The position numbers and the translations under genes were made by a program. From positions 22,362,553 through 22,426,552 of the forward strand of contig OZ024807.1 of the NCBI GenBank assembly GCA_964017045.1: 64,000 bases of DNA. The letters run 5' to 3'. Below, one piece after another: positions 25,961-38,600 of this stretch. Source of the stretch: Omphiscola glabra. Lineage: Eukaryota; Mollusca; Gastropoda; Lymnaeidae. The notes beneath the pieces were generated by a model. That model made no database searches and had not been told where the DNA came from. It saw only the letters and a program-made list of their open reading frames with translations. Positions within the stretch are counted from its first letter, which is position 1, and every line of letters starts with the position of its first letter.

Positions 25961-26032
25961 CACGTTCCACATTGGATAGATGTCTGTATTGTACTGTCTT
26001 AACATCTTCTTACGTGTACGCCTTAAAGCCTG

Positions 26033-26700
<668 letters not shown>

Positions 26701-27027
26701 CTTTTATTCTATCTATGTATGTATCTTTTTATATATCTATGCATAATACATCTATGTATCTATTTATTTTCTCTCTGTACGTCCGTCTCTCTGCCTCTCT
26801 GTCTATCAATATATCTATATTTCTGCCGGTCCATCTATCTGTTTGTATGTTTATCTTTCCATCTATCTTTTTCATTTATGTACTTAACTATATAACCATT
26901 TATGCCATCGTGTATAATTTTTTTTTTGTTTTTTTAATATGTTTACCTCCCTATCAAATACTTTGTTTTCTGATACAATAGATCATAAATTAAACAATTT
27001 TTTTTTAAAATTTAATTTTTTGTCAAG

Positions 27028-27262
27028 GATGCGATAGAAACCCAACAACCTGAACTAGTTTTTATCCTCATCGGTGGTCCCATGGTAATAAAATAAAAAA
27101 AAAAAGATATGTCTGGAAGTGTGTATGTCAACGATACATATGCTGAAAGGAAGTGCAATTCAATCTGTTGAGCCCTGGCTGTGATGAGCGATGAGTGGTA
27201 ATTGCACAGACTTTTTCGAAAGGTTACACATTGTTTCTATATATTGGCCTGTCTCGTAAGTT
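27028..27262 (+). pseudogene. Decayed C-type-lectin-like exon, paralogue of 18185-18621
   Basis: Starts with the same TTGTCAAG acceptor context and GATGCGA. The segment GTCAACGAT...GCTGAAAGGAAGTGC...ATCTGT...GCCCTGGCTGTGATGAGCGA aligns base for base with the intact exon. The GGA codon after the ICG cysteine is TGA here, and a second stop (TAA) follows 10 codons later. A large central deletion then joins directly to the part matching AGAGGTTACCACTGTTT. The WxxC and final cysteine regions are gone. It cannot encode a CTLD. Confidence 0.8.
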
Positions 27263-28703
27263 CTAAAGAATTCTAATTCTAAAGACTATTGACGGTTTTC
27301 ATTTAGTCAAGGTCAAGAGAGACACCTTATTACTAAACCGCACCTAATCGCGATGCTTTAGCACTTGTATTTATATTACCAAGGTGAAGCATCTGACGGG
27401 AAACTCATTAAGTACTTAAAAAAAAAATGTTAGAACTTAGATAAAAATGCATGTTACCTTTCATATTAATTATCTTATTAAAAGTGAATGAAGTTTTCCC
27501 AATGTGTATCTTTAAACAACTAATTTTCGGTATCCACCAGTACGAAAAGGGAGCTATTCTTAAAATCTAAGGCAATGAGTGAATGGGCATTTACATTTAG
27601 ATAATCAACAATTTTTGTTTTGTTTGTTTTTTTCTATATAAAAATAAAACATTCGAAATAAATTGCAATGTATTTAAAATAAAAAAAATTCGAACCCGCA
27701 ATATTGATTAAACGCTGACTATGTATTTACATGCGATTGCTCCTTTGACAATGAAGGGCTGCAGTTACACGAATGAACAAAGGTTCGGCAAAGTTCTTCT
27801 GAAGATGTCATTCTTAAAGATCCAATATCTAACCTTAACTCACAGTTTGTGTCAGTGAGTCTATTTGATAAATTCATGTCAAGTTAGTTAATTAGCGTCA
27901 AATATCACCAAAAAGGTAAAGCAAAAATGGTAATTCTAAAAATATGTTTTAAATGGGTTGTGAATGCTTCTATCGTTTGTTCCACATTCTGATGTCAATA
28001 AAGAAAAACAAAATATACGGTATCTTTTTCTTAAATTAATTACAGGTGGTTTAAAGCAGAATCACGTGACCGCATCGCATTTCAAACGTCGATATATCTT
28101 CTTCAGTTTGAAATTGTATTTCTTAAATATAAAGCATTGAACATTTAAATCAACATTTAATGAAATTATTTTTTATACAAATTGTTTTTTAGTTTTGACA
28201 TCAGGCATAAGAGTAAAGATAGTCATGGAATTGCCTTTTCTTGAGCAGTTGACAGAAGAAAGACACATCTCTTTTTAGTTTACCCAGACATAATGTATGC
28301 ATCGATTCTTTCGTGAACAAATTATCGAACACATTGACTGGTTCCTTTGGATAGTTTTAATAGGCCTACGCTTCTCAGAAGATTCACAGATACATTATGT
28401 TTTAAACTTACATTTTGAAGAGGCATGCCCAGTGGCTTTCAAGGAGTTGAGAAATCCATTTGCTTACAATACTGCCAGGGATAGTTAAGTAACATTGTCT
28501 ATTGATTTGTAAGATATGGGGGCTCCAGTATGTATGAGTAAGTCGATCTTTTATTTAAAATTTGTAATTTTAAGGTTTATATTTATTTTGTTGGTGCTAA
28601 AATTGTTCTTTCACACAGACACTCATAATTCCGTTCATTTTGCTCAATTCTTTTTAACACATTTATTGCAAGTTCCTCGACCGTATACGAAACAATACAC
28701 AAT
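27263..28703. other. Flank of the decayed lectin copy
   Basis: Non-coding. From about 27480 to 28640 it parallels 21380-22700, marking the right side of the duplicated unit without the LINE insertions found in the first copy. Confidence 0.6.
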
Positions 28704-28855
28704 TCATTAAGAAGTGCACTAAGCCAACTTTACTTCAGCAGATATAGACATAGTTCAAAAAGAAATGCAATAAGCCCAATCTGCTTCAGCACATATTTAC
28801 ATAACTCATTAGGAATTGCATTGAACGCCCCTTCTTTAGCAAGTATGTTTCTATT
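28704..28855. repeat. Degenerate ~51-bp tandem repeat, 3 copies
   Basis: Units resembling CATTAAGAAGTGCACTAAGC followed by CTTCAGCA are repeated three times with about a quarter of positions changed. Confidence 0.6.
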
Positions 28856-31800
28856 ACCAAATTGATGCATCTGATGTGAAGCACATTTTAGTGAAGCGTT
28901 ATGCTGTACATTTTTATTGCATGTCTCAAAGTGTCATATTTCCCGCTTCTGTCGTCTCGCAAATCTCATTAGAAAAAAGCAAGAAAAAACAATTTCTGGC
29001 CCTTCCATCGATCCTGCCAAAAACGTTAGGAAATGTTGCGTTTCTTACAGACTGGCTTTGATAATCATCAGGATTTAATCTGACACTAATCAGATGAACG
29101 ACTCTCAGACTGAGTGGGTGGGTATCAACATTGAACTTTTACGGAGGTCAAGTTTCTGCAGTGCACAAACCAGTTTTTTAAAATATTTTTAAATTTTTTT
29201 TTATATATTCTTCAAAATGAGGAGTCCACTTGCAAAACCTCCCAAGTAATTTCTGGTTAAGGAATCTTTAGCCGGTTTGTTGAAGTCATTTTACATGAAT
29301 CCCAACCAATGACACTCTTGCAATAGTTTGCCAGTCCAGAAAATGTATTAATAGTACGAATCAGATCTACCACATTGTCCTACTCTAATGGTAATTTGTC
29401 ACTATTATGAACATTTAAGTTTAAACTATTATATCCACATTCAAGTAAACATTACATTTTTGTGTACAAAACGCCGTTTCAAATTCCGTACATATAGATT
29501 CGCCTTACATATCTCATTCGTTTTAACGCCTACCACCCCACTCATCTTCACAAACGTCATAACAACTATAACTCTAGTTTCTACTACCCGAAATTCATCT
29601 TTTGACGTTCGCAAGTCACTTGTTTTTTTTTTTTTAAATTGAGATTCTTTCTACTTGGATTTTTTTAAAAATATATATCCCCCATGGCATCCCGTACGTT
29701 CTAATAGGAGTTAGTATATAATGGAATAATAGCTAACATACATTATATGGGTGATGAATACAAATCACTTTCGAAACCGAGATAAATGTAATATTATTAA
29801 ACTTGCCTCAATAAATCGTTGTGGCACAATGCTTACCTACATTAATGATCGCTTGCCGTCTTTATATTGTTCAGCAATGTGATTGCATTGTGATTACCAT
29901 TTTTAAACATTCAAAAACAAAACTATTTTTTTTTTCAATCCTTGAATTACGTCAATATCGGGAAATTGTACTACGGTCTCTTTCAAATCTTTATTTTCTT
30001 TTACGTTTTGAATCTAGTTTTAATTGTTTTTTTTGCATAAAAATCTTCCGATACGTGGTATTTTTTAGTAAAGAAGAGAACATTAACCAACCGAATCATT
30101 TCTAATATCCTTTCACTTATGGCACACATGTGTTTTTTTTTAAAAACGGAATTTTGTTTAAACAATTATTTTTTATTAAAGAGTATAAAAAAACAACAAG
30201 ATGACAATCCAGCGACCGACAGTTAGTTAGTATAAGCTCAGTTGCCGAAAACGAACGCTGCATATGCACAAAGTAAATCAATTATCAATGAGTATAGAGT
30301 AATGTTCACATATTAGTAAAATGATTCAAATATATTTTTTAAATTAAATTCTTATCTATAGCCGGTGTTGCCTTATAGTTTAAATCAGAGCATTACATTT
30401 TGTAAAGTCGTGGGTATTATAACTGTATATTTACATATATGTGTATATATTATATATATGTATACATAAATATATATACTGAACCGACTGAATTTGGAAA
30501 GGACAATGATCAACGTTGAGAAGTTACATTAATTTGACATAGACATAGTTATTGTATAGACTAAATTTTATGTTTATTTGTTTATTTATTATTACCATAG
30601 GATACTCTTCGATTTTGAGATGGTTCAGGTGAAAGTATTATTTTTTTATCTTTTAAAATTCACAACAAACAAGTTATTAACATAATGTATGTAAATATCG
30701 ATATCCCCCCCCCCCCCAATTCTTTTTCAATATAAACAGAACATATGCCCAAATGAGTTTCAAAATATACAAATCATTCGGTTTCAGTTTAGGCCGAATG
30801 TCTCGTAAAGTTTTTTGGTTTCTGCTTCTGTTTCGGCCGATTGTTAATTTAAACTTTCTTTCTGGTTTCGGTTTCGGCCGAAAAGAGAATATCAATTTCG
30901 GTAGCTCTCTAGTGCAAAGTAAGATATAACCCGGCTGGCACTGGTGATAATATTATAATATTTTGTAAGCAATGTCTTCAAGTATTTTAAATTTTACAAC
31001 ATGTGTGGTTCACCCAGGGTGTAATATAATGATGGAAATACACTAATTAAAGGTTATGTCTTTCAAAGTGTCTCTCATGTTTAAACGTATGCCATGTGTG
31101 GGCTAAAAAGATAACGCCTTGAAAGAAATGTATATACACATGTGTGATTCAAAATAAGATGTCCATTCTTCCTACAACCCCTTCCTTTGAAAAAAACGAC
31201 CTAGAGTGTACTACTTAATTATACAACGGGTACATCTGTCAAGTGGTATAGGGCCGGTTTTTTTTTTCGGGGGGGTAAAGTAAAAATATTACTGCTCACA
31301 TTTAACATCTTGTGATCTTTGACCAGTTGCCAGGTGGAAAGAACGATACATTTACTTGTAAAAAAGATGGTAACAAAGATCATAAATGAAACTTAATCTT
31401 TGTTGTCATTAGCGACGCGTCCATATTTGTATTCTTTTCTTTCATACTTTTAAAAAAAATAGTAATATGTCGGATTTAAACATATTATTTAACATTTAAA
31501 TTATGGGTTATACCGATAAAGACATTAGCCGAAACGATTAATTTTTTTTTTCTAAATTTCGTCTCACAATAATAAAAGCTTTAAAAAATAAATTGATTGT
31601 TTTTTTTTTTTTTTTTTTTTTTTTGTGTGCGCACATTGATTTTTTATGAACTCATTTATAGTTACATTATCAAGTTACCATCGTAATTCAAAAACTAAAC
31701 TAGGGCTTTTATTATCCACACCATGTGCGTTGCAGTTCTTGTGAAATATCAAAAGTGACAAAAATACAAGTATGTACTTTTTTCTACTCGGCCCTTCGAT

Positions 31801-32091
31801 TAATTATAAAGGTGCATCGTGAACGTGTTTCAACCTTATACACATAAAAATGTCATAATAAGAAATAAATAAAACAATGAAATCCATGTCGACAATATGA
31901 AACATGCCATATAAGAAACATAATTAAAATAAAGAAAAGAAGTACATAAAACAAAGTGCACTTATTGAATAAGCAAAACTTGAAGGCGAAGGAAAAAATT
32001 GCCCTACAAATGTTCTCAATAGTACTAAACTATTTACGTATTTAAATACGCAATATAATATTTTAAAGATGATAATACATTTTAATTGTGT
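28856..32091. other. AT-rich intergenic span
   Basis: No gene supported on either strand. Contains a poly-C run at about 30706-30717, several TTTCGGCCGAA-type words at 30780-30900, and a poly-T tract at about 31600-31624. Confidence 0.55.
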
Positions 32092-32097
32092 TTTATT
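32092..32097 (-). promoter_or_regulatory. Candidate polyadenylation signal of receptor gene A
   Basis: AATAAA on the minus strand, about 250 bases after the gene A stop codon. Other AT-rich hexamers occur nearby, so the exact site is uncertain. Confidence 0.3.
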
Positions 32098-32349
32098 TAT
32101 TTTTTTTATTTATGTAAGAAACAATATGCCTGTTTAAATATGTTAGGACATTAATTAAACATATTTTAGCTCATCTCTGCTCAGTGTTTAAATAAACCTC
32201 AGCAAATGTAAAAATCTGATTGCGTTCCACTCCCTCCCCCTTTCATTTCCCTATTCACCCAACTCATCAATTACTTTTAGAAAACTAAGCTTTTTACCTC
32301 GCGTATTCATCAACATAAAAACTAATTTTGTTTTGCACCTGTGGAAACT

Positions 32350-32636
32350 TTACAGTGACACGATGACAATTTCTGGTAGTCCCGCCTCTGTTTTGGTGGC
32401 CTGACACGCCTCTGTGTTGGTGACCTGCTCTGTGTCTGTCATGATGATCTGCCCCGCCTTCACGACTTTGATTGGCTCTGCCTCTGTGACGGTGATCTGT
32501 CCAGTCTTGGTGAAGTCGATCTCCTGGTACTGCACCCTCTGTCTGTTCGCCTTGACGCTAGTCGTCGACTTCCGTTTATCGAGATCTCCCATGACAACGT
32601 AGATAAGGCCGTCATCATTTACGTAATGGTCGGTTC
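32350..32636 (-). CDS. Receptor A exon 9: distal tail with ITIM
   Basis: The acceptor CCCCACAAG at 32637-32638 was chosen because it keeps the frame; the CTAG acceptor ten bases earlier runs into a stop. The exon gives tyrosines in HYVND, LIYVVM and the ITIM VQYQEI (32518-32535). The end is a Thr/Glu-rich, loosely repeated stretch (GQITVTEAE, GQIIMTDTE, ATKTEAG), and the stop is TAA at 32350-32352. No counterpart was found for gene B. Confidence 0.7.
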
Positions 32637-35600
32637 CTTGTGGGGACTAGGAGAAGACATGACATGTCGTTTGAACAATGTATTGGTATGCTGTATGTTA
32701 AACTAATACGCTTGAACCACAACAAAATCTTGTAAACGCTTGGTAAATAAATAAAATAATAACTATTATTATTTTATTTTTTTTGCTATTTACTGCTGTC
32801 CAAACAGTTATTTTTTAAAACTTGAATTCTTTTCATCTAGAATTTATATATTCGCATATATTTATTTTATTTTAAATGTATAGGCCTACTTTTAGATCCA
32901 TTTTAGTAAGGTAGCTTCTGATGTTGGGGATATCGAAGAAATCTCAAGTATTTCTAATTATAAATTTGGAATTTATTGTATATCTTTCTTCATTCAAAAT
33001 AACATTACCAGAAATTCTATAAGAATAAAAACATTTTTTTGTTTCAAGTTGCTAGTTCATTTGCTTTATGTACATTAAAAAAAAACAGCAAAGAAAAACA
33101 AACTAACAAACAAAGAGCAGTTAGTGGGCCAAACTGAAGCCGTCCTTCTTCGAGCCTAAAGGGAATATAATTATTCTAAATTGCTTAACCCAATATTGGC
33201 TCCTATTTGGCAATATATGTTTAGGAATACATAACTTAAATTTTAATCTTGCTTGCTAAAGTTAAAATAATTTAATTTTGATCTGCATCCAACTTATTTA
33301 ATAAAGACATATTGAAGATGGCTGTCAGAAGCTAAGACATTAGTGTTCCAATGGAGTCTGTTGCGACGTGTTCAATCAGTCAGGCCTTCTATTCAGCCTA
33401 CTTGCTAGAGGAGCCACAAGATTCGAACTAATTAAAATACCAATTTTTTTTTGTTTTAACAAGCTTGAACAATTTCCACAGTGAGTATACAAACTTACGA
33501 CCGAATTTACGTCTGGTGGGGTGTTAGTCTTATTTAGTTCAATGCTCATGGTAGAATTCTGATTATTTAATTTTTAGAAGTCAAACGGTTCTATTTATTA
33601 AAGCAGTTATAAACTAAAAAGAATAATAAACTCTAAATTTAACGATTTTTAAGACAACATTTTATGTTTATTTGTGTATTTTGTATAGGTCCTGTACTGC
33701 ATGATTTAATAAACAAACATAAACATTAAAAATATACTTGCATACAGATTTTCTTCTTCCTGACCTTTGGGGTGATTTGAAGAGCGACCACCAGCTAAAC
33801 TTGAGCCATGATAGGTGGGCAGCGGACCCGGCCGTATCATGCTCTCGGAACTCTTGTACGTCACGTTGTCATAGGCCTGACTGTAACGTTGACGCCTTTT
33901 CTTACCTATGTGATTATACATAATAAAGCATGTGTGTAGAATAGCATGACAACGTAAACAAAGTATACCAATAATTAATATATATATATAATTGCCTACT
34001 ATGTGTATCTTCTTTGAATGTAATTGCGTAAGTAGGGATAGTGCTGGAAATTGAGCATAGCCCACCCCAACACTAAAAACCTCTGCATTTAAAAAAAAAA
34101 TAATTCAATAGCGTCATATTGAGCAAATAATGTCAGTGCCGACCGCGCTCACCACCACCCCCCATCCGTCCCCTTAAACTCATTGTCATTAAAGATCCAT
34201 TTCAAATTGGATATATATATATATATGTATACAATGTGTCCGGAAAAAAGGCAAGCATTTTTTTTAATGATGAAAAATATAGGCGAATATTTATCAACTT
34301 TTCAAAATCAACAACTGATTTTAATTACAACATAATGTTACATTGTATCAAGGACTGTTCAATATTGTTTTTCAAATATATTAGAACTGAAACAAGTTGT
34401 ACTTTTAAAATTGATACATATATAATAAAGTAGTTCACCATTATTAAATAGGTTAACTTTTTTTACAGACACAAGGTGTTTAGGTAAACAAAGTAAATAT
34501 CAAGAATTCAGTCTTGAAAATAAATCTCAATAATTCAGTCTTAAAAGGTAGTTAGCTTACTTTTTAACTTAAAAAAGACAATAACAATTATAATGGCCAA
34601 AAAGATAAAGAGTCCTAATATTGGAAGGATGTATATGACAGAGCTGTTGTCCGTAACTTGTGTGTCTTCTATCACTTCTGAAATAAATTTTAAAAAAGAT
34701 GTACGTAGTCTTTTGGTTATTAATATTGTAGGACTCATTTTAATTTTATAAGGTATCTGCAGGCATATTTATTCGATTATGTAAAAAAATCTAAATTTCA
34801 ATTAACTATTTAATAGCTTTCCATGATATTAAGTAGGTTATAACTGATATAGTAAAAGACTAAACAATAGCATCACGTATTTAAGAAAGTTGACTAGGGT
34901 TTTATTATTATTATTTTTTTTTAATATGAATTTTAAAAAAAAAATTAAATCTCGATACATTTTTTAAAAAATTGGCATAACATTTACAAAACAAGTTTCT
35001 TTAAATTTACTTTCTTACAGGTTTTAATGTCTCCTTGAAGTTGTTCAATAACTTTTTTTTTATATTTCAACGTAATAAAAAAACAAAAACAAAAAAAGTA
35101 TTGTGTTTTGAAACATCCACTATACTTGTTCCTCTTCTACTAATTTGAATACTTTGTTTATTTAATGCTCAAGTTTTTGTTCCTAAATTTACTAATTAAT
35201 TATATTATATTAGTGGGTTATATTTTGAAAATATATGCATACTTAATTGTTATTATTGAAATCAGAAAGCTAAAATGTTGAAATATTAATAGATAATACC
35301 ATCGGGCATGGTCAAATCAAAGAAGTATTGAGTGCTCTTTCCAGAAGAGTGTGAGATGACAAAAGAAACATTACGGTCGATTCCATTTATCAACTTCATT
35401 AACTCAATAGTAAATTGTGTGTTGTTTCCCATTGTCTTTTTCTTAATGGTATATTCTGATGCAGTTTCATTGATGGGACGTTCATTAACCTCCAAGCTAG
35501 TAATGGTGTTTGTTTCATTTACACATAAGTAAATGGTGACTGTGTTATTTATCACGTGCAGGGTTGTAGCATTCTCGGTGGTGAAACAATTAGACGCTGT

Positions 35601-38600
35601 CTCTCTTACTGAAATATATGAAACAACATTTTAAAATAGTAAACAAAAAAAACTTTTGTTTGAAATTACATATAAATCTTACATCAAATAAAGGTATTCG
35701 ACAAATACAATTACACATTTTATATCTTAGTAAAGAAAGTGTGTCCTACACACCTGCATTGCGTTTTACGTTGAACTTGAACACAAGTTCCAGACCAGAT
35801 GCTGTTACCATTTTCACAACATACTTGTCTGGAGATGACACTGTCAAATTCAAAATTTCGATTGTAAAATAGATATTGTCATTATCCGTCCTGTTAATCA
35901 GTGTGTATTGGGAAGATTGAATCAGTTCGTGATCAAAGATTTTGACGTCATTTATTGTTATACTTGAAATTGTGTCACCAGGTTTGACACATACTTCAGT
36001 AGTTGCCTTATTGGTAACAGCTGCTATGTCAGTGTTTGTTGATGTCCCATCACACAGGGCAGGATGTTCTGTAAGCATACAAGACAGCGTTATTTTCTAC
36101 AATGGTGAAGCGTTTAATTTCATCAATAAAAATAAATAAATGTAATATGCTAAAGAATTTAAGTATAAACATATAAATATATCGTAACATTATTCATATT
36201 TGTTAAAATGCTGTGGCTAGTAATATCTTTATATTTTACAACGGACAATGAAAACTTCGCTATTCTCCGCGCAAAAGTAGAAGCAGCAGTCGAAGCACCC
36301 TAAATAGGAACGGCTGCAGGATTGGATACTATCTCTGCTGAGTTGGTGAAACATGGAGGAGAAGCAATGATAAATTTGTAACAAAATGGGAAATGGCCAA
36401 AATCATGGACTCAATCGCTCATCATCCCCTAAGAAAGGTAAACTACAGCTACGCCAAAACTATCGCAACATTAGCCAAACTAGCCACCCAAGCAAGGTCA
36501 TGCTGAAGGTCATACTTAACCGACTAAGACCATATGCCGACAGACTCATTGATGAAGAACAGTCGGGCATAAGGCAGGGACATGGCGCCACTGAGCAGAT
36601 CCTAAACCTCCAAATACTATGGGATAAATATGCTCAACACCAACAAAACCTATTCCACGTCTTTGTGGATTTGAAAGGATTTGGCATGCTGCTTTATGGG
36701 CCAGCATAAGGTACTAGATCAGAACAGCACTAAAGAGGCTCAAGAAAATATGGAACGACAAAAATATAGCCCCCAACAGCAAAATCAGGCTGATGCGCTT
36801 ATTATTCCTCTCAATTTTATGATATGCCTGTGAGTCCTGGACATTAAAAGCAGAACTTAAAAGGAAAGAAAGGCGATGGAGATGAGATGTTTCAGAAGCA
36901 TTCTTGGCATCTGCTAAAGAGACCATATCACCAATGAACAAGTGAAAGAAATGATTCGTCAAGCAATTTGGCAGTACTATGACCTCCTTGTGACTGTAAA
37001 AAAGTGCAACTTGAATGGTATGACCACGTGACCAGAAATCAAGGGCTCGCCAAAGAAATCATGAAGGGCACTACTAGAGGAGGGAGGAGATGAAGAGGAA
37101 GACAAAGAACAATTTTGGAAGATAAAATAAAAAAGTGGACGGGAATAAAACTAGGCGATGCTATGCGTAGTGCTGAAGACCATAAAGAATGGAGGAGGAT
37201 ATTTTTCATGTTATCTGTTGCGCCCAAAACGGTCCAAGGATTAAGTGACATGCATCATCATCATGGTGAACCTGTACTATTTTTAAAACTAAACAAATAT
37301 ATAATTTTACATATTTTCTCAAACGATATGTTCTTAGTTGGCTAAATGCACAATTTGTCTTTGTATTTTTTTTGGTTTTTTTGTTTTTCAAATGCTTTTT
37401 TATTTATTTTTTTTAAAAATTAAATCTGGTATATAAGAATTGTTAACTGAAGCAGACAACCGAACAAAAGTTTATAACTATAACAATGCTAGTAGCACCG
37501 AGTAAGAAAATGGGTTATACATTTGTAAAAAAAAAAATTATATACTATAAAATTTAAAGTATTGTATTAAACATAATCGATTTTTTATTATTATTAAAGC
37601 TGTCTTATATAGCGCAGTACCTCAGCCTAGGGCTAGGCTCACCACGCTTCTCATTAAAAAAAAAAAGCAATGGCAGAAAATTGAATGCCTTAACTTATCC
37701 AACCAAATAATATATACCCATACTAGCAATGGACATTACCCAGCAGCGTCAAGCGTTGTTAATCAGTCAGAAATGTAAGAAGGAATTGGTATAGTATTGT
37801 TTCAAGAGATAAGTCTTGAGAGCAGTTTTAAAGGCTTGAACGGCTTGTATATTGCGAATATTTAATAGTAGAGAATGTCCCTGTTTTGGCGCACATAAAG
37901 ATCTTACACCATATGTTTTAGTACGTTTTCGATAACAGAAAGAATATACGTGTCTTTGGAGTAACGAAGCTTTTGAAGGGGTGAATAAATAGAATGGAGT
38001 TCATTAAAATAGGAATGGTAGTAACCAGAGAAAAATTTGTGACAGAGAACAGACAGAGTATAATTAATGCGTGCCTGTAAAGGGAGCCAATGGTGTAAGT
38101 GAAGTAGTGGAGTGACGAGATCAAGTTTCATTGTCTTTAGAACTTACCTTGCATTAGAGTTTCGAGCTTTCAGCAGTTTATCTATAGTTTTTTTTTTTGA
38201 CGAACCGTACAGATAATAATGACAATAGTCTAGACGAGAGAAATCAAGACCACAGACTAGAGTTTTTGTCGCGCAAACTGTAAGTTAGTGTCAGATGGAG
38301 CTGATCTGGCAGATAGCGTTGTTTACAGAGCGACTGATGTGAGAAATATGATTATTGAGACACATATTGTCAGAAAGAATGTTGCCAATATTCCTAGCAG
38401 AGGATATGACCTGTATGTACAAACAACATACTTGAAACAACGGTGGGGGAAGCGGGAGAGCTGAGTTAGAGGATGATTCATAATTGCGAATATTGGTGCT
38501 TATGATTTGTCTTCGTGTAGCCTATGAGTCATTCATGACTTGAAATCACCATTACACTCCTGCAAGTTTCGGATAGACGAGACAAGTTAGGGATGGGTGT

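Noticed and set aside
32637..32650. Alternative acceptor CTAG for receptor A exon 9
   Set aside because: Using it brings an in-frame TAA after nine codons; the CACAAG acceptor ten bases downstream keeps the long frame with ITIM.
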